Source of the DNA: Capitulum mitella
Lineage: Eukaryota > Arthropoda > Thecostraca > Pollicipedomorpha > Pollicipedidae
Direction: 5' to 3'
Assembly: GCA_030062745.1 (NCBI GenBank)
Contig: CP099843.1
Span: forward strand, 22,046,583-22,110,582
DNA: 64,000 nt
A program made the translations under genes and the position numbers. The stretch's first letter is position 1. Every line of letters starts with the position of its first letter. Positions 35,001-47,000 of this stretch are shown here, in pieces. The notes beneath the pieces were generated by a model, which made no database searches, was not told the origin of the DNA, and saw only the letters and a list, made by a program, of their open reading frames with translations.

Positions 35001-38000
35001 ACCGTGACCCTACACTGCCAGCGTACACTGCTGCCGACCACCGTGACCCTACACTGCCAGCGTACACTGCTGCCGACCACCGTCACCGCCACCCTGTACT
35101 GCCAGCATACACTGCTGCCGACCACCGTGACCCTACACTGCCAGCATACACTGCTGCCGACCACCGTGACCCTACACTGCCAGCGTACACTGCTGCCTAC
35201 CACCGTCACCGCACATCACCAGCATACACTTCTATCGACCACCGTCACCCTATACTGTCAGCATACACTGCTGCCGACCACCTTCACCCTGTTCTGCCAG
35301 CATACACTGCTGCCGACCACCGTCACCGTACATCACCAACATACACTGCTACCGACCACCGTCACCGTACATTACCAGCGTACACTGCTACCGACCACCG
35401 TCACCGTACATCACTAGTATATAATGCTGCCGACCACCGTCACCGTACATCACCAACATACACTGCTATCGACCACCCTCACCGTGCATTACCAGCAAAC
35501 ACTGCTGCCGACCACCGTCACCGCATATTACCGTACACCGTCACCGCACACCGTTACCGTACGCTGTATGCGTACACTGTCAGCGAACACTTTCACCGCA
35601 CATCATCACCGTAGACCGCCACTGTACTCCATTACCGTACACCGTCACTGTATACTGTCAGCGTGCATTGTCGCTGTATATTGTCACTGTGCACTGTCAC
35701 TGTACACCGTCACCGTACACAGTCAGTGCACATTGTCAGCGTGTATCAGGGTGTATCAGGATGTATCAGGGTCACGTACACCATCAGGGGGCACCTGCGG
35801 CGTACACTCTCAACTGTCACCATACAGTCCTTGCACACTGTCAGCGTACACTGTCAACGTACATTATCACCGTACAATGTCTTCGCACATTGTCAGCGTA
35901 CACTGTCGCATGCCCCGTTCGTCACCGTGCACCGTCAACTACACTGCCACTGTTTTCTTTTTCATGCTACGAACAAATGCGTAAATCTTCGAAGAAGGCG
36001 AACAGGGGATAACAAGAACAGAAACAGAAGCGAAAAAACGTCGTTGACGCTAAATGAACACTAGAAATGCTGACGTCATTACCTTGAGCAGGAGCTCATA
36101 TCGGGGTATTCTCTGGACGGGCATGATGAGCAGGTGGGTGAAGCTAAGCTTCCGCTTGTTGGACCTCTCAAGGTTCTGCCGGGCATAGCAACAGCAGTCA
36201 GCAACGTGGACGACTTCCCGAGCGGCAGCTGGACAGCGTAGTCAGATCAGCTCCCTTCCGTTGGAACCGTTCGTTACACAAATATCGAAATATCGCTCAG
36301 TTTTTCACAGTCCACCACGGAGACAAGAGCGTGGTGGACTGTGACCCCACCACGCAGTGGGGCACATGGTCGGTAAAAGTGGCACATTAGTTAACCCCTG
36401 ACCATTTCTTTTGCTGACAAGGAAACGGTACAAATAGACCTGGGTGGGTGGGCCAGATTGTTTTCGCTCACCTCATCAGTGACGATCCAGATGCTTAAGC
36501 CTAGAAATTCGGATCAGGGAGACAAAGTACGCTCTCTTTACCAGCTCTTTTAGAACTATCCCGGCAGACACTGCTGGACGGCATCACAGCTTAAAACACT
36601 GCTAATACCGATCTCCCCAGTCCTGTGAGCAAATAAACCGGCAGGCTGCACTGCCAACGGGTCTAGCAGATTTGTGCTGTGTTATGGTCAGACAGCCGGT
36701 ATCCAAATGCACGGAACGTTGCAGCCCCGTCGCAGGGTTATAGCTTTAAGTGTGGTCAATGGCAGTAGCGATGCCATGTCGTGAATGGGTGTGAATGGCA
36801 GCTTACATGCCCGAATTTGACGGGTTCAAAGGAAACCATGCCCGTGCATGTTTGCATCGCAAACATTCTAAAATGAATGAAAGACTACCTTGCATATCCC
36901 TTCAATGGAACTGATTATTTTGTTAATGCATCTCAAACGCGTTGAAGCTAAGCCTTGAAGTCTTGCCAACCTTCCCAGTGTTACGCACATCCTAAGTCTC
37001 TTATCCAGATGTTTCTAAAACAGTATCATTTAGCCTCAGCTGGAATGCAATTCGCAGACAAGCCAAGACTTCATTGAATGCGACGGGTAACTCAAGGTCA
37101 CAGACGTCCAATGAACTACTGACTTGACAGACTGACCCCTTTTTCCCATGCCAAACTCTGGACTCCGGAGTTTGACCTGTGAAAGGAGTTGAGTGGAAAA
37201 TTTAAGACCGAAAACCGTCGCTTGCAAAGTTGGACCTGACCTAGGTAGACTCCGGGGAACCTCCGGCCGCTCTTTTCAAACCAGATGTAGTTCTAGACAA
37301 TCTGAACCTATTCCCCCATCTGCCATCATAGGGGACGGCAAGGGGACGGATCCATTATGAGCAGAAAACTTCGAGGGATAATGTCAAAGCGCCCAGACTG
37401 CTAGCGGTGCCTGACGCTGGTTCACAGCGCACAGGTGCGGGTTGCGTCCCTCCCAACTTTTTCTCATGAAATCACCAGACAAAGTGAGGTGATACACAGG
37501 GCTGGAAGCTGGTTACAAAAAGAGTCTGCGACGACCTCTCCCTGAAACCCGTCATCTGCCGTTGGGTGTAATCACATCATGAAGCCGCAAAAAAGACGTA
37601 AAAAGTATAGGTATAATTGGGCTTCGTGAAAGGTGCTAGACGGATCTTTCTGTATAGAATACAAAATATGAATGTTTCTATCATATGCAGTATAAACCGT
37701 TTCGAGTTATATTGGGCAACTCATCAGCAGACCGCGTCATCTTGCTGCCTAGGGAAGTTGATTCAAACATAGGGAAATTAATGCAATGGCGATGACAGCT
37801 GGTAATCTGAGGCAGAAGAGAATGCCAACGACGAAAGGGATGTCACATGAGATGACAGCCAGGAAGGCGCGGATCTTGAAACAGACAGCAAGACAGACAG
37901 ACGGACGAACGGACAGACGAAGAGATGGACGGATGGACGGAAGACGGACAGACGAACGGACGGACGGACGGACGGACGGACGGACGGACGGACGGACGGA

Positions 38001-41000
38001 CGCACCGACCGACCGACCGACCGACCGACCGACCGACGGATAGACAGACAGACGAACAGAGGACGGATGGACAAACGGACATGCAGACAGACGGCCAGGC
38101 CGGCAGACAGACGGGATGACCAGCCGCGCCGTCGGCGGCAGGTGACGGCCGGTCGCGGGGTGGGCGCGGTCCCCGCCGCCGCCGGTCCCCGGCCCACCGG
38201 ACAGCCGACCGGGGCTTACCTCCAGAAACTTGGACAGGCCCGGCTTCAGCTGGCAGGCCCGGCGCAGCGCCTCCCTGGCCGTGGGCCAGTTGTTGACGAA
38301 CGCCGTGTACGTGTCGAGCACGGCCGGCTGGGTCAGCTGCGGCGGTCGGCGGTCGGTCAGCGGTCACGGTCGGCGGTCACGGTCAATGGTCACGGGACGC
38401 AACACGGTGGCAGGGGCAGCGGTCTCACTCCCAGCCGCCCGGCCGGACGCCGGCGGAGAGTATTGGGGAGTGCCGCGATCATAGTGGTGGACTGATTGTC
38501 CGTCAGCAGCGGTTCAGGGAAGTTCCGGCACGTTTCCACTCCAACTGAAGAAGAATGTTTGTAGTTTTTATCGCATAGCAATTATACCACACTGTAAGTC
38601 GTTTCACGCAAAGATCGCGCTGTTTGCATTCCACACTCCACCTGCTTCCCTTTGGTGTCGAGAAAGGCGGCAATGGAGGTACTCCCTTCATGAATAAGTT
38701 GACAGAGTACGATCGCATTGTGTTAAATTCTGCAGAACATTGTTTAGCGTGATGAAGGTGCGACATAGCACCATGTGACATGGCAAAACAATATGACTTC
38801 GTCCCCCATAGATGGTGTCGAGCTACAACCGGAGTTCACCACCTTCGCGTTTTCCAGAGCACTTTTGTTCGTTCGTGAACCCCGGCAACCAGTAATCCAA
38901 TTTACGTGATTTAGTGGCGGCAATTAACTTGTCTTCTCATTGTCACGGTGTGACCTAGATCTTAACGTCTTAACGCAAATGCCAACAAAGGCGCCAAAGG
39001 TTAAATGAAGGTCCAGAACGGCACTGTAACCGCTGCTTGGGAGCTCGAGTGTCGCAATAGCCAAGCAGAAAAATAAAAAAAGACAATAAAATTGAAAAAA
39101 TAAAAAGAAAGTATGCGTCTTTCGCCACAACTCATGCTGCAACAAATTATCGACTATCAGACTAGGCCTCGAATGTTTTATCACGATGTTCGACATTCCT
39201 TCCATGTAGAGAATTTCAAGAGAGCTCGAAAGCAATGCATTCTTCCCCGCGTCTGCACCTTCAGTCCACTAATTCACGTCACTTGTGTTATCATGCGCGA
39301 TGATACATCAAGACCTAACACGGAGACACAACTGACGTGTGTGACCCTTTGTCTCACACTGATGGTAAACCTGCTCCATACGTAGAAGGCTCTGTAAGAA
39401 ACGATACTTGCAGTCTTTGGAATATGGGCCGTGCTTGAAGGGACATCTGTGTTCCCGGTTGTAGCGTAACAAACACGGGTGTACGTTTCTCTATTTTTGT
39501 GCGTGCTTCGGCACCCCTCACGCTGGTGGGATGCCCGCGAAGATTTCTGAATTTAACATGCAACCATTTCAGGTGCGGGCATTTTCATTCATTTCGTTTC
39601 ATTTTTGTCATATCTATTACTAATTTGGAGTTCTCAAAATTATGAATGGGGGATATTCTCGATAAAGATGTATGCCACGGTGACCTGACTGACCGTGCTT
39701 TGTCAGAATTGTTTTACGGCTTTGGTGTAGGCCTAGCGAAAATTTGAAGTCGCTCGGATGTTATCAAAACATCAAAACGGGACAAGGCGTGCCTGCGTAA
39801 CTCGTGCATCATAACGATTCAGGATGGAGCAGAGAGCAAGCATTCATGCAGAGATACAACTGTAGGGTATAAAACCGAAAATTTGTTGTGATCAACAGTT
39901 TGTTAACCCGCGCGCCACCAGGGTCGGCAGCCGAACTCTTCCCCCACCCCCCGGGAGGGACAGATTCTGCCCCCTTCCTCGCTTAACATGAAAAGTTACA
40001 TTCCGATTTCGTCCTTTTTGGTGGCAAATGACAGAGCTTAACAACCGGGCGCAAGTTAGTCAAATATATAGACCTTAGTGTTACCTATGACGTCACAAGT
40101 CATTCCAAACGTGAGAAGTTGACTTTCTGGTGAAGTTTCGGTTCTAGTCGAATATCATAAAATTGAAGCACCGCAGAGGTCATACTTGGGTGCCGTCATG
40201 CTCCTTACATCCTGAGATAGCCGAGAGAGACATCCAGAAATAAAAATAAGATAGAGGTCATGGTGGGTCACGTGCTATTATGAGGTCAGATTTTGAATCT
40301 GGTCTTATACCTATGCGGCACACGTTTCCACAACAAAATTTTGCCAAGAATCCGAAAAACGCAATGAAAAACGTCTCTGAGCACACTGGAAAGGGGAGAA
40401 AAAGAGAATAAATACTTCCTATTTTTTGGAGAAAGACCGGAAGTGGGGGGAGGACACGCGAGGGAAGGTGTTATCCAAGGTGATTATGGAAAGAATGCCC
40501 AGTGGAAAGGGTTACAAGGTTTCAAACAACGTCATAGGTTGGTGCCGCTTACGCTGGTTCCATACTGACCACAGGCGGTGCGGCGGCGACGCGTGGTAAT
40601 TGCCCACAGCACTGAGATCATCACTGGACATTCGGTACGCCACATCTTAGTCATTTTTTAAAGATATCTACTTGGCATTGTGTATGAACATTCACAACCT
40701 GGAACTGAATCATATATATTTCGGGTTTTGAAGGAAGTAAAAAATCAAAGAAATTCAAGAATATTTTTTTAGTTTTACATATTTTGACAACTACGTTACA
40801 CAAAAAAATGAAAGGGCAGTATGATTTTCCATTAAACCGTCTATCATTTGGTGTTAAAAAATTGTCAATATCTTTTTTCCTCAATATCTGGTGTTATTTT
40901 CTCTACATTCTTCATCTTCTTGAAACGTTGCGGGAGGTGACGTCACTATGACGATTTTCATGCCCTACCCATAGTGCGCTAGAATGGTTCCATGACACAA

Positions 41001-44000
41001 GAGCCCGCCTTACAGGTTTGCAGGGTACCTTTTCGTACACATAGATTGGATTCCGTGACAGTACTGCAGCAGACCATGGGCGTAGGAACAGGGAGGGGAA
41101 GGTCATGCTCCACTTTTTGGGAAATTTAAAATTAGTCCTACGAGGGAAAAGTCTCTGCACCCTACCCCCCCCCCCCTATGCGGTACGAATATCTCCGTAT
41201 ACGAATTTCTTTGCGAATGCAAAGGTAAATTTTTCCGCGTCGTTTTGCAGAAAGATTAAGTTCAGCTCCTTTTTTCTCTTTTTTTAGAACTTTTGCCCGA
41301 TTGGCTTGCATAGATGGTTTTTGGCTCATAGCACCTACATGCTAAGCAGAGCTTGTTGTCTGTACTCTGAACCCACTACCCTGTAATGCAATTCCATTTC
41401 AACGGATAATTTTACATCTAGCCTTCTTAGCCAGAGAGGATCGCGGAGGGGTTTTTTCGTGCCGCACTATCTTGCGACACGGCCTCTCGGGCCGGGTTTA
41501 CCCTCTCCGGTGAGCTACCAACGACTACACTATAAATGGTCGAGTAAAACAATTCGAATCCTGGTTCGTTCTTTCCGGAAGTTTAACCCGGCGCCATCGC
41601 GACCAGTCAACGTCCTTACCCCCCCCCCCCGGTCACGAGGACGGCGGATAAATTTTTGACATTTAAGGTATCCTATCATGAAAAAACTGAATAATTATTC
41701 CGGCTTATACGCGAGAAAATGACGATATAGTTCAAATAACTTTTTGGCCGCTCAGTCCTCTGGCGGCCATCAGGCGTCATTACGTCATCGAAACAGTCAT
41801 CTCATGTTTGAAGCCGCCATGCGAAAAAATCAACATGAAGCCTTTCGGATGATCAAGATGACAAATTTCGGGTATCCTTCTCTCCCCCAAAAAATCCAAG
41901 ATACGAGGTTTTGCGTATACGAAGAAATGTGATACGAAGATTTTCGTATACGAAGAAATGCGACACAAGGAAATGCGTATAAGAAGAAATGCGTATACGG
42001 AGGTTTGCGGATACGAAGAGATGCGTATACGAAGTTTTGCGTCTACGAAGGTTTGCGCGTACGAATCTTTGCGTATGAAGATTGGCGTAAGAGGATTTGC
42101 GGTGTGGGGATTTGCATACAATGATTTGTGTACGAAGGTTTGCGTACAAAGAAATGCGATACGAAGATTTGTTTACGAAGTTTTGCGCACGGAGAAGAGC
42201 GATACGAAGAAATGCGATACGAAGTTCTGTCCGGACACGGTGCTAGAATGTTACCTTTGGCCACAAGCTGTGGAAATGATGCACGAAAGGGTAGTGCAAG
42301 TTTCCAACTGCGATCGCTGCGCGCTTTGGAGTTATTAAAAACATTCGCCAGGGGGGGGGGCAGAATCTGCCCCCCCCCGTGGGACGCAGGTTAAAGATGA
42401 AATCCGAAGTTTGTTTAAATAAATGCTTATGGCCGCATCCGGCAAGCAAAGTGATGAGCCCATTTAAAGAAAGAACAGAAGACACCGTCTGTTTTCCTCT
42501 TTTTCCGACTTTTTCGCACATCACCTCAACGGAAGCATGACACTCGCATGCAGATGCTTGTCAAACCATATGAATAGCTCGTGCAGTACCAATACGCAAG
42601 CGCAAGTAACGATACGTTGTCTCCAGGCCTTCACAGTTTTGCCAGTAGGTAAGGAACATCAACGGAATCTCCAGCTCCGCAGACATCAAATTATGCAATG
42701 TTCGGCTGCCTACGGGCTTACTGGCCCGGTCAGTGAATACACTTATGTACACATTGGTAAGAGAGCAGCTCGGTTGTAAAACCATCAGTCGTCCACCCAG
42801 ACAAAAAAGTCTTTCACAACGGCTAATCACAGCATCAGCCGAGCCAGAGCGTCACTTCGGTCGCGAGTTGCAACACTGAACTGGAGGAGAGTGTGCATCA
42901 TTTACAGGAATGGGCTTCGTCAAGGTAAAAACATGCGAAAATATTCATCAGTTTCGTGAATTTGTCTGAAACGTCGCAATGTTCCCACACTGATTCTATT
43001 CCAATGAAATTCTTCCAAAACATTATCCGCTCAAAGACCATGTTTTTGCCGAGCCTTTTTAGTTTACAAACAGTGCTAATAGGAACAAGAACGGTACAGA
43101 ATCCTGACTCGCCTTCTTCAAATTTCCCTCCATACATTTTTTTCGTCCGTTTGGAAACCATATACCAGTAATACCAGGAAGACGCCATGTGAGGCTCAAG
43201 ACGAATGAGGCCTATTTCTTTGATGTTTGCATCATTACTTTCCATGTCTGCATTTCGCAGTGCCAAAGTATATTTATCGATCTATATCAGTATTTTGCGT
43301 GCGAAGCATTGCAAATTTAAACGTCACATCCTGCCAAATGCCATTAATGCCAATTTTTCGCTGCCAATTGCCATTAATGACTAGTTCCAAAACATACATG
43401 GAAAAATGGGTCTACGAATGGCAACACTGCTACCGAAATAGTTATGTGAAAGAAACAGTTTGTAAGCTGACGTGCTGACAATGCAGCTATATAAAATGTA
43501 AAGGATTAGGCTATCTTCTGCTGAAAATTCCATGATTTGGGGCGCAGTGGTTGCAAAACTATCAGCCTTTAGATATCGCTATGGCTGGGCCGGGCAGTGC
43601 TGGGTCCCTCAAAAATCAGCATGGATTCAGCAAGCCTTGAGTCGGATTCGGAATTGATTCTTGGCAAAACGGAATCAACCACAAGTCTGGTTACATGTGT
43701 TCTAACAAGAACAAGTGTTATTTATGGTGTGCGCCTGCGTGCTCTCGAGATAAGCTGCATCTAGAGACTGATGCACCTAGGGGCTTTTCCGGGTCGCGCA
43801 TATGACAATCACGCGACCCCCTACGGCTGGAATGCATTGCTGGCGGAGATCAGCTTCATACGTTCATGGCCGAAATCAAAACAAAAAAACGCGGCCCGAC
43901 CTCAAAGCTTACTCTGATCTCGAAGAAACGGAGCCCATGTTGTTTTTAGACGGAATAACTATGCTAAAATAATTAGGAAACCAAGGAATGAAAACTGAAA

Positions 44001-47000
44001 TGAAATTAAAGGTGCTGTTCTGTTGATATTCTAGTGAACAAAGCAGAGGTTTTTGAAGTTGGTTGGTTGGTTATTGGGGCTTAGGGGCAGAGGTTTTTGA
44101 AGGTTGTGGACACTGCCTCCTCGTTAAAGTAGCCGCAAATATCTGAATGTTACGCAGTGTTTAAGTGACGCCGACCTGACCGCACTGGCGGCGATAGGGA
44201 CTAGGCGCTCGCATGCAAATGACAGAAATCTGCTGGTTAAAAAATCATACTTTTTCCAGTTTTCCAAGTGAGCTCATTGCTCTCGGTCTGTTTCAATGGC
44301 GACGACAATGTAACTCATCGTAGAAAGCAGCCCTGGACCCTTTCCCTGTGACGGGCTATGCTAATTAATACCTCGTGGATCTCGTGGGCGGGGGGGGGGG
44401 CTGGAGAAGAAAGGACGTCATCAGTCACATGCCAGCCCACAAATTTGGAACTCGTTCTGTTGTGGTTTATAACCCGCAGGTCGGGGGAGGATATGGACGG
44501 GGGGGGGGGCCGAGGCAGGGGTTGGTAAATTTGGAATCAGGCTTGAACAATGTATAAGATATTGGTCTTTCTCACCAATACTTAATTTTGGGTTGCGAAA
44601 AATAGAGGAACTAATTACTCACTTAACTCCCTCCCCTTCTGATCTGCGCCTGGCGATCCTGTCTTTGCAGGTTGGCCACTGCGCTGTGCTAAACCCAGTG
44701 CAGTGACAATTCCGTGCAAAATTGCCCATATTGTCGTCGGGGCCTCGAAGTCAGCTGTCTTCCGGCGCAGCTGCGGAGAGCTGGCCGGCTCTGCGGCTTT
44801 GCAGACCGCCACGCGACCCTGCCGGGCCGCCACCGTTCGCCGCCCGAGGCCTCCACGCCCGGCTGAAGAGCCGACAAAGCCAGCCGACAGCGGTGCCCGT
44901 CCGTCCCTGCCGAGCCGGCCGGCCGAGCAGCAGAACCGGGCCAATGCCGTCGCAGGGACGCGACGCCAGCTGATTCCTGCCTCAGGTTTGGAGGGCGCTG
45001 CGGTTTGGAGGTGTGCCAACGCGCGCCGCTGGGAAGTTCGGTGAGCAGGGCGCAGCTCCGCGTCCCGAATCCGACGATTCCGTGGCTGCGGAATCCCGAC
45101 CACGCTAAATCTCGTGCGGAACGTGAGGAGATCGTGGCACCGTTTTGCAAATAGTCTATTTCAGTGACGGCGCAATAAGAAACAAATCTTTCCTGCGGTG
45201 GGCGCCGCGCCAGCGGACCGAGCATTCGTCAAGTGCCAAGGAGCCATTGCGGCGTTATTGATCAGGATATGAGGCGTTCGATGAGTTCCTGGGGCCTTGG
45301 CGGTGCACCTCGGCGCCGTTTGATTTATAGCGCGAATGTCATCTGCCCGGAGGCGCAGTCCATCAGCGGCCGCGGCGGGCAGCAGTGAAAACAGTGCGGC
45401 CGACTGCCCGACTCGGCGGCGCCTCCGCCGGCCCGTCCGTGGTGCCCTGCGGCGCCAGCCCGCCCGAGCCATGGCTCCGGCGGCGGCCGGTCCGCGATGC
45501 CCTCCGTGGTCAGTCGTGATCCCTTGTGGCGCTGCCAGGTCAGTCGTGATCTCTTGCGGTACTGCCAGGTCAGCCGTGATGTCCTCCGGCACTGCCAGGT
45601 CAGACGTGATCCCCCGCAGCACTGCCAGGTCAGACGTGATCCCCTTCAGTGCTGCCAGGTCAGACGTGATCCCCCGCAGCGCTGCCAGGTCAGACGTCAT
45701 CCCCCCAGCACTGCCAGGTCAGACGTGATCCTCTGCGGTGCTGCCAGGTCAGGCGTCATCCCCTACGGTGCTGCCAGGTCAGCTGTGATCCCGCTGCCAG
45801 GTCAGCCGTGATCCCCTGCAGCGCTGCCAGGTCAGCCGTGATACCGTGCGACGCTGCCAGGTCAGTCGTAGTGCCCTCGGGCGCTACCAGGTCATTCAAA
45901 CGGACCGCCCGTGGTGGCCCACAGCGCGCCAGGTCAGGGATGCCTTTCGGCGGAATCAGGTCGGCCGTGATCCGTTTCAGTGGGGCTGGGTCAGCCGAAC
46001 TGCTAGCGACGCTCGAGCGGCCACTGAACCGGATGGTGCAGGGACCTCACGGTCTCGTAAGCCTCGGCAGGCAGGAGGCGCGCCTGAGGCTGACAGGAAC
46101 CTGACAGCGCGCCTGGTGACGACCTCAATGGATCCAACTGGCGACGGGCCGGGGCGTGCTGGGAGCGGTCCCACTGGGCGGTGGTCGTGTTGAATGGGGT
46201 CGGCTACTTCTGGAAATGGTTCTGGACAGGAGTTCTCGGGCCTCAGCCCTCTGTGCTCAGTCCTTTGCCTTACATAACCCAACACTTGTGTCTGGAGATC
46301 ATGGAAACTTTTCGTCTGCGCTGATTCATGTTGTTTTAACCCTCTCAGTGAACCAATCAGTGCCCTTGGTGCTTAGCATCAAACGAAGAAAAGCGCAGTA
46401 GGTGCTGTCTTAAGTTGCATAACGATCCGAAAAGAAAACACGATTAAATCGGGCTAGCCGTTTTGGATGGAGCACGTCCGTTCCTCAGTTACGGCATTTC
46501 TGAGAATGGTATTTTTATTCGAAGTCATAAGGTTGGACTTCTTTTGAAGTCAAGGCAGGAAAAACACATTGAAAATACTAAATGTATACGAAATGCATAC
46601 TAAATTAATTTTATACGAAAACCTCTCAGCACTAATCAGCCGGAACGCTTGCCATAGCATGCTTCTTGAAAGAACGCTATATCTGCCTTCGAAATGTTCA
46701 GCATAAAAAGAACACGAAAAACTCGTAAACTTATGCTGTATCATTAACTTCAATATGCCTTGAATGATATCTTTCTAGACTTACGAAGAGCTGAACACCG
46801 GACGTTTGTGAAAACTACAGCGAATTTTCCACTACAGCGACCGTGCATCTCAAGAGACAGTGTCATTCAAGAAGAATGACAAGAAGTAAAAAAAGTAATT
46901 CTCTTAACATAGTTTTGACAGCACAGCGCAGTTTTCTTAGCGTTTAGGCACTTTGGAGGAAAGTTGGTATCCAATTCGCAAACATGAACTAACTGCGGTC

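Noticed and set aside
34535..35984. Plus-strand open frames of 359 and 186 codons
   Set aside because: They consist of the 39 bp minisatellite (YTAADHRHR and PTTVTLHC repeats) opposite the ARHGEF17-like gene.
45530..45995. CRISPR-like repeat array
   Set aside because: Eukaryotic intron; units are contiguous variants with no unique spacers. The same applies to the other minisatellites.
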